A stretch of DNA of 64,000 nucleotides from Rhodonellum sp041748555 (GCA_041748555.1 JBGTDA010000048.1:1-64000); one strand, 5' to 3'. Shown: positions 1 to 8,950, counted from the stretch's first letter. Made by a program: numbers and translations. The notes: a model not told the origin generated them from the sequence alone.

Positions 1-28
1 GAGGCTTTAATAAAATGAAGCATTTTAC

Positions 29-949
29 ATGAAACCAACTATGATTAAAAATATATTGATTTCGGGAGGATCAGGTCTGATCGGAGGAGAATTGACCAAA
101 CAATTGGAAGAGATTGGGTATCAGGTGGCTTGGCTCAGTAGATCCCCGGATAAGTATCAGCAGAAATCCTTTAGTTGGGATCTGGAAAAAATGACAATGG
201 ATGAAGAGGCACTTGAATGGGCGGATGCGGTAATCCATTTGGCAGGAGAAGGCGTGGCTGATAAGAGATGGACTGCCACCCGTAAAAAGAAGATCATGGA
301 AAGCAGAACACTTTCCACCGAGCTGATTTGTAAAGGTATTTCCAAAAGCAAAAACAAAGCAAAGGTGTTCCTTTGCGCAAGTGGCATAAACTATTATGGT
401 TCGGATGCCGGGGATACCTGGTTGGATGAACGGACTGCACCCGGGGATGATTTTTTGGCAAATGTCGTGATTGCCTGGGAAGGGGAAGCAAAGAAGATTG
501 GAGAGTTGGGAGTCAGAACAGTAATGTTCAGAACCGGAATTGTATTGGATAAATCCGGAGGCGCTTTAAAAGAATTGCTCAAACCTCCTGTTGCGGCGCC
601 TCTGGATGATGGCGAGCAATGGATGAGCTGGATACAGATAGAAGATCTGGCCGGCATGTACATTTTCGGAATCGAGAATGAAAATATTAACGGAGTTTAT
701 AATGCTGTTGCGCCAAATCCGGAAAGAAACCGTGACCTCACCAAACTTGCGGCTAAAAAATCAGGAAAAATTTATGTCGGCCTCGGAGTTCCGGGTTTTG
801 CTCTTAGACTTGCCCTTGGTGCATTGGCCGAAATTGTTTTGGGAGGTCTCCGCGTTTCATCAAATAAAATAGAAAAAGCGGGTTTTAAATTCAAATACAA
901 AACGCTTGGAGAAGCTTTGGAAAAAACCTTCAGCAAAAAATCGAATTAA
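29..949 (+). CDS. TIGR01777 family NAD-dependent epimerase/dehydratase (YfcH-like)
   Basis: This is an extended short-chain dehydrogenase of the TIGR01777/YfcH type, about the usual length of 300 residues. A Rossmann dinucleotide-binding motif GGSGLIGG sits near residue 13, followed by the family pattern VIHLAGEGVADKRW and a later FRTGIVLDKSGGAL segment. The C-terminal part (about residues 240-300) matches the DUF1731 tail seen in the family. The physiological substrate is not known; SulA/YfcH homologues in cyanobacteria influence cell division, but that cannot be transferred here. An internal ATG at 41 is an equally good start. Family assignment is firm, function is open. Confidence 0.9.
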   Translation: MKPTMIKNILISGGSGLIGGELTKQLEEIGYQVAWLSRSPDKYQQKSFSWDLEKMTMDEEALEWADAVIHLAGEGVADKRWTATRKKKIMESRTLSTELICKGISKSKNKAKVFLCASGINYYGSDAGDTWLDERTAPGDDFLANVVIAWEGEAKKIGELGVRTVMFRTGIVLDKSGGALKELLKPPVAAPLDDGEQWMSWIQIEDLAGMYIFGIENENINGVYNAVAPNPERNRDLTKLAAKKSGKIYVGLGVPGFALRLALGALAEIVLGGLRVSSNKIEKAGFKFKYKTLGEALEKTFSKKSN

Positions 950-966
950 GTTTCATATAGATTGTA

Positions 967-1143
967 TTAGGACGTGGTTTTACCCTTTCCAATTAAAAAC
1001 CAAAGTATAGTGCCTAGAAAAGGCAGAAAAAGAACCACTAACATCCAAATGATTTGGTTGTTCTTGTCAGCGAACTGGCTTCTAAAAACATCATAAATTG
1101 TAAAACCATAAATTGCAAGACCTATAATACCTAATCCGAACAT
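967..1143 (-). CDS. Small PLDc_N-like membrane protein (58 aa)
   Basis: A 58-residue frame starting MFGLGIIGLA at 1143 and ending in TAA at 967-969. It has two hydrophobic segments (about residues 2-18 and 32-51) separated by a polar stretch, with the pattern IIWMLVVLFLPFLGTILWFLIGKGK. That is the signature of the PLDc_N (phospholipase D nuclease N-terminal) family of tiny membrane proteins. It lies 21 bp downstream of a 72-residue paralogue on the same strand that carries the matching KIIWIVVVFFAQLIGPIVYWLISKG segment. The two probably form one transcript. Such proteins have no established function; roles in envelope stress are only guessed. Confidence 0.75.
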   Translation of the reverse strand: MFGLGIIGLAIYGFTIYDVFRSQFADKNNQIIWMLVVLFLPFLGTILWFLIGKGKTTS

Positions 1144-1164
1144 AATATAAATTAAATTTTTGAG

Positions 1165-1383
1165 TTATATTTTTTGACCCTTTGAAATCAACCAGTAGAC
1201 AATCGGGCCGATGAGTTGTGCAAAGAAAACGACTACGATCCAGATGATTTTCATGCTGGGATCATTAAATTGGCTGTTGATAATATCAACTAAGGTATAA
1301 ACCCAAAATACCAGATAGGCCAATCCCAGCATGAAAAATATAATACCCACTACTCCTACATCCGCAATAAAGAAATTTATCAT
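1165..1383 (-). CDS. PLDc_N domain-containing small membrane protein
   Basis: This 72-residue protein has two predicted transmembrane helices (about residues 11-32 and 45-65) and the PLDc_N motif IIWIVVVFFAQLIGPIVYWLI. A short polar loop, INSQFNDPSMK, lies between the helices. It is the upstream member of a tandem pair with the 58-residue paralogue at 967-1143, which suggests local duplication. The start ATG at 1383 gives a hydrophobic N-terminus typical of the family. Function is unknown; the domain occurs both alone and fused to phospholipase D nucleases. Confidence 0.85.
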   Translation of the reverse strand: MINFFIADVGVVGIIFFMLGLAYLVFWVYTLVDIINSQFNDPSMKIIWIVVVFFAQLIGPIVYWLISKGQKI

Positions 1384-1515
1384 CCTGACTACTTTTGATC
1401 AATGCTTGGAATTTTAAAAAAATGGTCAAGTTTTTTGACCATTCAAACGAATTTAGTGAAATTTTATAATTAATTAAAGGCAATTTTAGTCCAAGTTTGA
1501 TTGAATACACACGAA

Positions 1516-4074
1516 ATGTCCATGAGGAAAATTTATTTTACCCTTTTATTAAGTGCAATTACTTTTTTTAGCCAGGCACAGGTTGATCTGAATTATTACC
1601 TGCCCGATGGCTATACCTATAATCCCGAAGTCCCCACTCCAGATTCGATTCTTGGTTTTCAAGTCGGTGAATGGCACGCTTCCCATGATCAGGTTGTCAT
1701 GTATATGAGAGCAGTGGCTGCAGCTTCGGACCGCGTCACTTTAGAGGAATTTGGGAGAACCTATGAGCAAAGACCACAATTGCTTTTGACTATCACTTCA
1801 CCGTCAAACCATGGCAGGATTGAAGAAATCAAATCCGAAAGAAAAAAACTGCGAAGACCAACAAGTACTCCTGATATTGAAAAGATGCCCGTTGTTGTTT
1901 ATGCGGGATATTCTGTCCATGGCAATGAAGCCAGTGCAGTTAATGCATCATTGCTGGCCGCGTATCACCTTGCTGCTGCCAATGAAATTGGTGATGATCT
2001 TGAGAACATGGTATTTTTGTTGGATCCTGCATTGAATCCCGATGGCGTCAACCGTTTTGCTTCCTGGGTAAATTCCCATAAAAGCTATAATATGAACGGA
2101 GACCCGAACAGCCGGGAGTTCAATGAGGCCTGGCCAAGAGGGAGAACAAACCATTACTGGTTTGACCTTAACCGGGACTGGTTGCCTGTACAGCATCCTG
2201 AATCCCGAAACCGGGTTCGGAAAGTGCAGGAATGGTTGCCTAATATTCAACTGGACTTTCATGAAATGGGTACCAACAGCACTTTTTTCTTTCAGCCAGG
2301 TATTCCCAGTAGAAATCATCCCCTTACACCGGACAAAAATTTTGAGCTGACAGAAAAAATTGGCCGCTATCATGCCAAATACCTGGATCAAATCGGATCA
2401 CTATATTATTCACAGGAAAGTTTTGATGATTTTTATTTTGGAAAAGGCTCAACCTATCCGGATATACAAGGTGCTGTGGGAATACTTTTTGAACAAGCAT
2501 CTTCCAGAGGACATCTTCAAGAGAGCATTTATGGCCCTTTATCTTTCCCTTTTACAATCAAAAATCAGTTTACAACAACATTATCCTCCTTTGAAGCCGC
2601 TAAAGATATGCGGGTGGAAATGAACCGGTACATGAGTGACTTCTACAAAGAAGCTAAGGCCGATTCGGAGGCTGATCCACATAAAGCCTTTATTTTTGGA
2701 TCAAAAGAAGATGCGGGAAGGACTTTTCACCTGGCGGATATTATTCTTCAGCATGACATTGATTTATTTATCCTGAAAGAGGATATTACCATAAACGGTG
2801 TGGAGTTCAATAAAGAAAAATCTTATATAGTTCCCCTGAATCAGCCTCAATACCGTCTGATCAATAGCTTGTTTGAAACTAGAACCACTTTTCAGGACAG
2901 TCTTTTTTATGATGTATCAGCCTGGACGATGCCAATGGCTTTTAATCTGAACTTCATGGAATTGAGCAGCAAAATTTTGAACCTGGCCAGTGTGGAGCAG
3001 GTGGATAAATCACTTGCTTTACAAAAAGGAGAAGTAATCGGGGAGCCCGGCGCATACAGTTATGTTTTTGATTGGAGTGAATATTATGCTCCCAAAGCCG
3101 CATATTCATTGATGGATAAAGGTTATCTGATAAGAGTTAGCCATGAAGAGGTAACCCTTGCGGAAGGAAACACAATGGGTCGCGGAAGTATTTTTGTGGA
3201 TAAAGGCCAAGCAAAAGTTTCTGATCAGGAATTTTATGATGATTTGGTCTCAGCAGCAGAGTGCTCAGGAATCCGGATATTTGCGATCGGTTCCGGTTAT
3301 ACCGAAGGCGTTAATGTCGGTTCCCCAAACATGGATGTTTTGCATAAACCCACAATTGCAATTTTGGTAGAGGGAGGAGTATCAGGATATGAGGCAGGAG
3401 AAATCTGGCATCTTTTTGACCAGCGATTCGATATGCCGGCTACGCTATTGCCAGTAGATATGTTTAATGATGTCGATTTGGAACGTTACAATGTGATTGT
3501 TATGGCCAACGGAAACTACAACTCTCTTGGCGAAGACGGATCGGAAAAACTGAAATCCTGGATAAGGTCTGGCGGAACTGTTATTGCCAGAGCAAATGCT
3601 CTGAACTGGCTGGCTCAAAATGAAATAGGCTCCTTTAAATTTAAAAATGAAACCGAAATCGATGAAGAGGTTCAGAGAAATTATGCCGAATATTCCAATG
3701 CAACAGGAGCTAAAGGTACAGGCGGAGCAATATTCAATGTAAAACTGGATATCACACATCCTATTGGTTACGGATATGAAAGCCCTGAATTATTCTCCTT
3801 CAAAAGCGGAAACCGGTTTTTACTGCCTGCTGAGAATCCTTATGCTAACCCGATGGTGTATACAGACAGCCCATTGGCCAGCGGTTATGTTTATCCTTAT
3901 AATCTGGAGCAAATAAGAAATACGGGTGTTATTCAGGTGGCATCTATTGGAAGGGGAAAAGTGATCGGTTTTGTAGACAATCCAAATTTCAGGGGATTTT
4001 GGTTTGGTACAAACAAGCTATTTTTGAATGCCGTTTTCTTTGGACAGACAATTACTTCGGGTACAGGCCGTTAA
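1516..4074 (+). CDS. Exported M14-family zinc carboxypeptidase
   Basis: A secreted metallopeptidase of about 850 residues. The N-terminus (MRKIYF, then a hydrophobic stretch ending SQAQ) is a signal peptide. Zinc ligands are visible as HGNEAS (H135, E138) and FHEMG (H249), with the catalytic Glu in FEQASSRG (about E326). The M14 pattern NPDGVNR lies between them. The C-terminal third, with segments such as AILVEGGVSGYEAGEIWHLFDQ and a GGTVIARA motif, resembles the class I glutamine amidotransferase-like domain attached to many Bacteroidota M14 proteins. The reading frame extends up to a TTG at 1501. I prefer ATG at 1516, with 1522 as an alternative, because either places the signal peptide at the N-terminus. 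Confidence 0.88.
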   Translation: MSMRKIYFTLLLSAITFFSQAQVDLNYYLPDGYTYNPEVPTPDSILGFQVGEWHASHDQVVMYMRAVAAASDRVTLEEFGRTYEQRPQLLLTITSPSNHGRIEEIKSERKKLRRPTSTPDIEKMPVVVYAGYSVHGNEASAVNASLLAAYHLAAANEIGDDLENMVFLLDPALNPDGVNRFASWVNSHKSYNMNGDPNSREFNEAWPRGRTNHYWFDLNRDWLPVQHPESRNRVRKVQEWLPNIQLDFHEMGTNSTFFFQPGIPSRNHPLTPDKNFELTEKIGRYHAKYLDQIGSLYYSQESFDDFYFGKGSTYPDIQGAVGILFEQASSRGHLQESIYGPLSFPFTIKNQFTTTLSSFEAAKDMRVEMNRYMSDFYKEAKADSEADPHKAFIFGSKEDAGRTFHLADIILQHDIDLFILKEDITINGVEFNKEKSYIVPLNQPQYRLINSLFETRTTFQDSLFYDVSAWTMPMAFNLNFMELSSKILNLASVEQVDKSLALQKGEVIGEPGAYSYVFDWSEYYAPKAAYSLMDKGYLIRVSHEEVTLAEGNTMGRGSIFVDKGQAKVSDQEFYDDLVSAAECSGIRIFAIGSGYTEGVNVGSPNMDVLHKPTIAILVEGGVSGYEAGEIWHLFDQRFDMPATLLPVDMFNDVDLERYNVIVMANGNYNSLGEDGSEKLKSWIRSGGTVIARANALNWLAQNEIGSFKFKNETEIDEEVQRNYAEYSNATGAKGTGGAIFNVKLDITHPIGYGYESPELFSFKSGNRFLLPAENPYANPMVYTDSPLASGYVYPYNLEQIRNTGVIQVASIGRGKVIGFVDNPNFRGFWFGTNKLFLNAVFFGQTITSGTGR

Positions 4075-4182
4075 TGAAATCAGCAATTAGCATTTGGAAA
4101 ATCTTCCTTTTGTCAATTTCAAACTAAAAACCATTAATAATTGAAAGTAAAGGCTTAATTTGCACATGAATATGCAATCAAG

Positions 4183-4686
4183 ATGATCCAAAAACTTTTC
4201 CCTTTAGACAAGAACTATATTCTGAGACAGGCACAGTCTGTTTTGGAAGAAAGCCTTTTGGATTTAATGGTTTTTGAGTTAAAAAGATCCTATACCTACC
4301 TCTATAATCCCTTGGGCCTGATGGATGATACCTATGGACAGATCCTGGACAGCTATCATTATCCAAAGGACAGAATAAAAGTGATTTATTATCAGCTATG
4401 TGGCATATATAGATTGAAATACGGCGATAACCAATTGGAGCTTTTGTTTGACGGAAGAACCCATTTTGAAAAATTCCAGGAAGACTGGTCCAAACAGCTG
4501 ATTGGATGGACCAGGGAATTGGGACAGCACGAGCAATATGTAAAGACATTATTAAGAATGACTATACTTTTTGATACTGACACCCGAGCCGAATGGTCCG
4601 AAAATCATTGTAAAGCCTTTATCAATGAATACTTTGAGTTGAAGATAATTAAAAGAAAGGGAGAGCTCAAATTAAAAACAGCATAA
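4183..4686 (+). CDS. Conserved hypothetical protein (167 aa)
   Basis: I do not recognise this soluble 167-residue protein. It has no signal peptide or transmembrane segment. It is rich in aromatic residues and in Lys/Arg/Glu, and looks mainly helical. It begins MIQKLFPLDKNYILR and contains a paired YHYPKDRIKVIYYQLCGIYRLKYG segment. It stands 109 bp downstream of the M14 peptidase and ends in a strong terminator shared with the convergent glmS, so it is probably a single-gene unit. Composition matches its neighbours, which supports a real gene. Confidence 0.7.
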   Translation: MIQKLFPLDKNYILRQAQSVLEESLLDLMVFELKRSYTYLYNPLGLMDDTYGQILDSYHYPKDRIKVIYYQLCGIYRLKYGDNQLELLFDGRTHFEKFQEDWSKQLIGWTRELGQHEQYVKTLLRMTILFDTDTRAEWSENHCKAFINEYFELKIIKRKGELKLKTA

Positions 4687-4716
4687 AAAAACCACTGATT
4701 TCTCAGTGGTTTTTTT
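4685..4716. terminator. Bidirectional rho-independent terminator
   Basis: A 9-bp perfect core stem, AACCACTGA paired with TCAGTGGTT, surrounds a TTTC loop. A-runs on the left and T-runs on the right extend the pairing, so it can work on both strands. It overlaps the stop codon of the 167-residue gene and lies 9 bp beyond the 3' end of glmS, separating two convergent units. Confidence 0.9.
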
Positions 4717-4724
4717 AATGGATT

Positions 4725-6569
4725 TTATTCAACTGTTACAGATTTTGCAAGATTCCTGGGTTGGTCTACATTACATCCTCTCATCACAGCAATGTGATAG
4801 GAAAGCAATTGAAGTGGAATGACAGAAATCAAAGGCACAAAAGCTTCAGGTGTTTCGGGAATTTCGATCACGTGGTCAGCTAGTCTCCGGACGACAGTGT
4901 CGCCTTCAGTCACCACAGCAATGATTTTTCCTTTGCGGGCTTTTACTTCCTGAATGTTGCTCACCACCTTTTCGTATGAACTGTCCTTAGTAGCTATAAA
5001 GACAACGGGCATTTCTTCGTCAATCAAGGCAATCGGACCATGTTTCATCTCCGCTGCAGGATATCCTTCTGCATGTATGTAGGATATTTCCTTCAATTTC
5101 AAAGCTCCTTCCAAAGCTACAGGAAAGTTATACCCTCTTCCCAGATAAAGGAAGTTCCGAGAATCTTTATATTCTGCTGCAATATTTTCGATTTGATCGT
5201 TCAGTTTCAATGCTCTTTCCACTTTTCCAGGGATGGCTTCCAGTTCGTTCAAAAGTTCGATATATTTACTTTCGGGAAGGGTTCCTCTTTGGTATCCCAG
5301 TTTCAATGCCATCATGGTCAATACAGAAATCTGAGCTGTAAAAGCTTTGGTGGAAGCTACTCCTATTTCCGGGCCTGCGTGGGTATAAGAACCCGCATGA
5401 GTTGCCCTTGCGATAGAAGATCCAACTACATTACAAACCCCAAAAATCGTTGCGCCCTTTGATTTGGCAAGCTCAATTGCCGCCAATGTATCGGCGGTCT
5501 CCCCTGATTGGGATATGGCAATTACAAAATCCCTTTCGTTAATGACAGGATTCCGGTATCTGAATTCGGAAGCATATTCCACTTCAACCGGAATTCTCGC
5601 AAATTCCTCAAAAAGATATTCCGCTACCAAGCCGGCGTGCCAGGATGTACCACATGCTGTAATCAATATCCGTTCTGCATTTTGGAACTTGTTCATATAG
5701 TCCCTCAATCCCCCCAAAACCAATCTTCCGTTTTTGGCATCCAATCTTCCCCGCATACAATCTGCAATGGATTTTGGCTGCTCGTTGATTTCCTTAAGCA
5801 TAAAATGCTCGTAACCACCTTTCTCGATAGTCTCCAGTTCCATTTCCAACTGATTGATATAGGGATTGGTTTCTACGTTTTCGATGGTTTTGATCTGGAG
5901 TTTATTGTTGCGGATGAGGGCGATTTCATAATCATCCAGATAAATGACCTGATTTGTATATTCGATAATGGGTGTTGCGTCCGAAGCAAGAAAATATTCG
6001 TCTTTACCAACACCAATCACAAGTGGAGATCCTTTTCTTGCTGCAATCAAAGTGTCAGGTTCTTCCAGATTGATCAACACAATGGCATATGCACCGACCA
6101 CTTTATGTAAGGCCAACCTTACTGCTTCTTCCAAGCTACAGTGATTATTGATATAAATATCTTCGATGAACTTGATAAAAACCTCAGAGTCTGTTTCACT
6201 CTGGAATTCGTATCCTTTGTTCATCAGATCAGTTTTGAGAACCTCATAATTTTCAATGATGCCATTGTGGATCATTGCAAACTTTTCGTTGGAGGAATAA
6301 TGGGGATGGGCATTAACATCATTGGGTTCTCCGTGGGTGGCCCAGCGGGTATGTCCGATGCCTATTTTAGAATGAAGATTGGCCAAACTTGCCAGATGGT
6401 TTTCCAGTTCGGAAACTTTTCCCTTTTTCTTGTAAATACTCAGACCTTCTTCAGGATTAAGAAGTGCAACACCCGCACTGTCATATCCTCGGTATTCCAA
6501 CCGTTTTAGACCTTTTATAATAATGGGTAATGCATCCTGCTGCCCAACATAAGCTACTATTCCGCACAT
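4725..6569 (-). CDS. glmS: Glutamine--fructose-6-phosphate aminotransferase (isomerizing)
   Basis: GlmS makes glucosamine-6-phosphate from fructose-6-phosphate and glutamine, the first committed step to UDP-GlcNAc for peptidoglycan and glycan synthesis. The N-terminal class II amidotransferase starts MCGIVAYVG, so the nucleophile Cys follows the initiator Met. It also carries RGYDSAG and GHTRWATHG. Two SIS sugar isomerase domains follow (ACGTSWHAGL, ISQSGETADT, GVASTKAFTAQ), and the protein ends in LAKSVTVE. At 614 residues it is full length. A well-matched promoter lies about 20 bp upstream. I see no space for a glmS ribozyme, which is expected outside Firmicutes. Confidence 0.98.
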   Translation of the reverse strand: MCGIVAYVGQQDALPIIIKGLKRLEYRGYDSAGVALLNPEEGLSIYKKKGKVSELENHLASLANLHSKIGIGHTRWATHGEPNDVNAHPHYSSNEKFAMIHNGIIENYEVLKTDLMNKGYEFQSETDSEVFIKFIEDIYINNHCSLEEAVRLALHKVVGAYAIVLINLEEPDTLIAARKGSPLVIGVGKDEYFLASDATPIIEYTNQVIYLDDYEIALIRNNKLQIKTIENVETNPYINQLEMELETIEKGGYEHFMLKEINEQPKSIADCMRGRLDAKNGRLVLGGLRDYMNKFQNAERILITACGTSWHAGLVAEYLFEEFARIPVEVEYASEFRYRNPVINERDFVIAISQSGETADTLAAIELAKSKGATIFGVCNVVGSSIARATHAGSYTHAGPEIGVASTKAFTAQISVLTMMALKLGYQRGTLPESKYIELLNELEAIPGKVERALKLNDQIENIAAEYKDSRNFLYLGRGYNFPVALEGALKLKEISYIHAEGYPAAEMKHGPIALIDEEMPVVFIATKDSSYEKVVSNIQEVKARKGKIIAVVTEGDTVVRRLADHVIEIPETPEAFVPLISVIPLQLLSYHIAVMRGCNVDQPRNLAKSVTVE

Positions 6570-6588
6570 ATGTAAAATTTTTAGAATT

Positions 6589-6620
6589 CAAAGGTATCTT
6601 TTTGAAATTACGAACCCAAA
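6589..6620 (-). promoter_or_regulatory. Bacteroidota-type promoter of glmS
   Basis: Read on the minus strand there is TTTG (6620-6617), a 20-bp spacer, and TACCTTTG (6596-6589), which fits the Bacteroidota -33/-7 consensus TTTG / TAnnTTTG. It ends 19 bp before the glmS ATG, so the leader would be very short. Confidence 0.65.
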
Positions 6621-6693
6621 TTACCAGCCATTTTCCGCACTTAATTAAAAATTTTTTTATAAGGAAAGATGATTGGGCTTATTTTGTGATACT

Positions 6694-8079
6694 TTAAAAT
6701 GCTCTGATCTTGGAGTAATAGATTTTTAATTTGATATTGTTCTTGTTGACTATGAGTTCCCTCAATGACTTTTTAAAATTATCATCCAAATTTTGCTCTC
6801 CGGATAAATTATTTTTCTGCCCGGGATATAATAGCCAATCATTTTGCTGAAGATCAGATCTATATAAAGCGTTTAGGTAGGAGGTAATTCGTTGTAGATA
6901 AATTTTAGATTCCGGATTATAAGCTAAAATGGCAGGGGCACTTGTATTCGGCACAATGTTTCCATTCGAATCTCTAGCTAGTTGAGGTTGATCATTAGCC
7001 TGGACAGCCAATGGATCCCCATCTGATCGATAAAGAAAGGTATTTTGATCATTGGTAAAATACATTCTTATAAAATTTGGGGGCAAGTTTTGTGCTTGTG
7101 TACTTTCCAGTGGGCCTATCTCAAAAATCACTTCATTAAAAGTAACATTGGTGAGTGTATCTAGAAATGAAATAATAGGTGCAGTGTCTATTTTTAAGAC
7201 AACCCCTAATATAGATTTTGAGCCCACAGTTGGGTGATTGATGTCAAAAGCTGTTCCCGGAGTATTAATAGGGGCTATGGGAGTACCCGATCTGTTATTA
7301 TTAACATAATTAAAATGTCTGGATTGGGCAGTAGTCATGGGGTAAACCTGAGAAACTGTATCGCCTTCATTGTGATAAAACACCAAAAGTCCGGTTCCGT
7401 TTCCTCTTCTCAAACTAAAAGAAGCCTCTTGTTGGATATCACCTGTAATTGCGATCCCCGGAATAAAATCTCTAAATGCAAAAATATCACCAAAGCGATT
7501 ACCATTTTTCATTTCCTGAAAAATCATCTGCCCAAAGGTTTCTGCCATGTGTACTGAAACAATCGTATCTTGTTGTGCTGAAAAATTAAAATTACCGTTT
7601 GCTATAGTTTCAGGTTTGAAAGGAATTTTATTGAAATTGAAATATGGAATATCCTTAATAGGATCATCCAAAAGATGAACATTTAAAGATTTAGGAGTAC
7701 CTAAATCTTTTCCTATAACGGATTGAACCTGAAAATTAAATTTTACTGAGTCCAAAATAGCATCTTCATCAGGAAGGGGGGAGTCCAAGTTGATGGCCAG
7801 TCTACTAAAGCCGATCGCCTCTGTTTTACCAAAGAACTCGCTGGTCCCTCCTCCTACAACCAAAACTTCAGTATTGGTTGTATTGAAGGAATCAAGTAAT
7901 ACCATAGAAGCAGAAAGGGGTATTTCTGCATAGAAAACCCCTATCTGATTGTTGTTTGGATCAAGCTGCAATCCGATATTGGAAGGATCACTGCAAGAAC
8001 TTGTAATAATTATTGAAACTATTAAACCTGCCGCCAGCTTAGCCGGCAAGTTCTGTATAGATGTTGAAATAACTTTCAA
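6694..8079 (-). CDS. DUF4270 family lipoprotein
   Basis: A surface or periplasmic lipoprotein of the DUF4270 family, common in Bacteroidota and of unknown function. A hydrophobic stretch AAGLIVSIIITSSC supplies a lipobox Cys. The mature part has the family openings SDPSNIGLQL and EAIGFSRL, and later beta-rich segments with many Asn, Thr and Pro. The frame is open to an ATG at 8142, but that start would give a 50-residue leader and overlap the upstream gene by 104 nt. TTG at 8079 gives a normal 29-residue signal peptide (MKVIST..) and 41 nt of overlap; TTG at 8049 is also possible. The start is therefore uncertain, the family is not. Confidence 0.85.
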   Translation of the reverse strand: MKVISTSIQNLPAKLAAGLIVSIIITSSCSDPSNIGLQLDPNNNQIGVFYAEIPLSASMVLLDSFNTTNTEVLVVGGGTSEFFGKTEAIGFSRLAINLDSPLPDEDAILDSVKFNFQVQSVIGKDLGTPKSLNVHLLDDPIKDIPYFNFNKIPFKPETIANGNFNFSAQQDTIVSVHMAETFGQMIFQEMKNGNRFGDIFAFRDFIPGIAITGDIQQEASFSLRRGNGTGLLVFYHNEGDTVSQVYPMTTAQSRHFNYVNNNRSGTPIAPINTPGTAFDINHPTVGSKSILGVVLKIDTAPIISFLDTLTNVTFNEVIFEIGPLESTQAQNLPPNFIRMYFTNDQNTFLYRSDGDPLAVQANDQPQLARDSNGNIVPNTSAPAILAYNPESKIYLQRITSYLNALYRSDLQQNDWLLYPGQKNNLSGEQNLDDNFKKSLRELIVNKNNIKLKIYYSKIRAF

Positions 8080-8854
8080 AAAGCTGTTCGTCTTCTTCAC
8101 TGCTGTTAATCTCACACTTTTTATCTTTAGAGCACTCTTCAATTAATTGAGTAAGTTTTTCTGAAATGTCCTCGTTTTTGATGACCACATCGGCATATTC
8201 CATACCTATTTTCAGAAATCCCTCATAGTCCTTTGATTTTAAAGGTGCGAGTATGGCATCATCAATATCCACCATTCTCACCTTGTCAAACAAATCGTCG
8301 CCAAATTTATGGGTAAATCCGGTATTATAAATAGCAAACACCGATTTTGTATCCTTAAATAAAGGCTCGTTTTTATAGGTAGTCTTGAGGTACATCGGGA
8401 TCAGGCTGGTCATCCAGTCGTTGCAATGTACCACATCGGGTGCCCAGCCAAGTTTTTTGACAGTTTCTATGACTCCTTTGCAGAAGAAAATGGCTCTTTC
8501 GTCATTGTCTTCATAGAATTTTTCCTGCTTGTCAAAGAAAACACTTTTCCTTTGGAAATAGTCTTCATTGTCAATAAAGTAAACCTGCAATTTTGCATTT
8601 GGAATGGAGGCCACCTTAATGATCAAAGGTTTTTCTTCATCGCCGACAGAAATGTTGATCCCTGAAAGTCTGACAACCTCATGGAGTCTGTTCTTTCTTT
8701 CGTTGATCAAACCGAATCTTGGGACAAGGATACGAATTTCCATTCCTTTTTCCTGCATTGCCTGAGGCAAAGCCCTTACGAAATTTGCAACTTCTGAAGT
8801 TTGAAGGAATGGATTGATTTCACTGGCTACGTAAAGGATACGAAGTTTGGACAT
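8039..8854 (-). CDS. Stand-alone glycogen/starch synthase N-terminal-like (GT5-N) protein
   Basis: The 271 residues match only the N-terminal Rossmann half of GT5 glycogen synthase: LRILYVASEINPF at the start, VVHCNDWMTSLIPMYLKT and AIYNTGF later. The C-terminal GT-B half is absent. The position of the ADP-glucose-binding K-x-G-G-L motif reads QTSEVANFVRALP, so the motif itself is lost. Catalytic glycogen synthesis is therefore unlikely. Short proteins of this kind beside panC and a DUF4270 gene are, from memory, recurrent in Bacteroidota, which argues for a retained non-catalytic role and not a recent truncation. It is divergent from panC and overlaps the DUF4270 gene downstream. Confidence 0.82.
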   Translation of the reverse strand: MSKLRILYVASEINPFLQTSEVANFVRALPQAMQEKGMEIRILVPRFGLINERKNRLHEVVRLSGINISVGDEEKPLIIKVASIPNAKLQVYFIDNEDYFQRKSVFFDKQEKFYEDNDERAIFFCKGVIETVKKLGWAPDVVHCNDWMTSLIPMYLKTTYKNEPLFKDTKSVFAIYNTGFTHKFGDDLFDKVRMVDIDDAILAPLKSKDYEGFLKIGMEYADVVIKNEDISEKLTQLIEECSKDKKCEINSSEEDEQLFESYFNIYTELAG

Positions 8855-8921
8855 ATCTTGAGTTTTTTTGTTTAGGGATATTACGGGACTACAAACTTAC
8901 AAAAAAAATCCAATAAAGCCA

Positions 8922-8950
8922 TTGTTTTTAAAAGGAATAACATAGTTTTG
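8922..8950 (+). promoter_or_regulatory. Bacteroidota-type promoter of the panC operon
   Basis: TTG at 8922-8924, an 18-bp spacer, then TAGTTTTG at 8943-8950. This is a full match to the TTG/TAnnTTTG promoter pattern. It lies about 30 bp before the panC start in the region divergent from the GT5-N-like gene. Confidence 0.7.

Noticed and set aside
5508..6110. Open frame of about 200 codons antisense to glmS
   Set aside because: It lies wholly inside an intact, highly conserved gene and its translation has no coherent domain; a shadow of glmS codon use.
8039..8854. Short glycogen synthase as a pseudogene or frameshifted glgA
   Set aside because: The following DNA encodes a DUF4270 lipoprotein and no GT-B C-terminal half is found in any frame nearby. 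The frame is clean and the length matches similar proteins recalled from the phylum.
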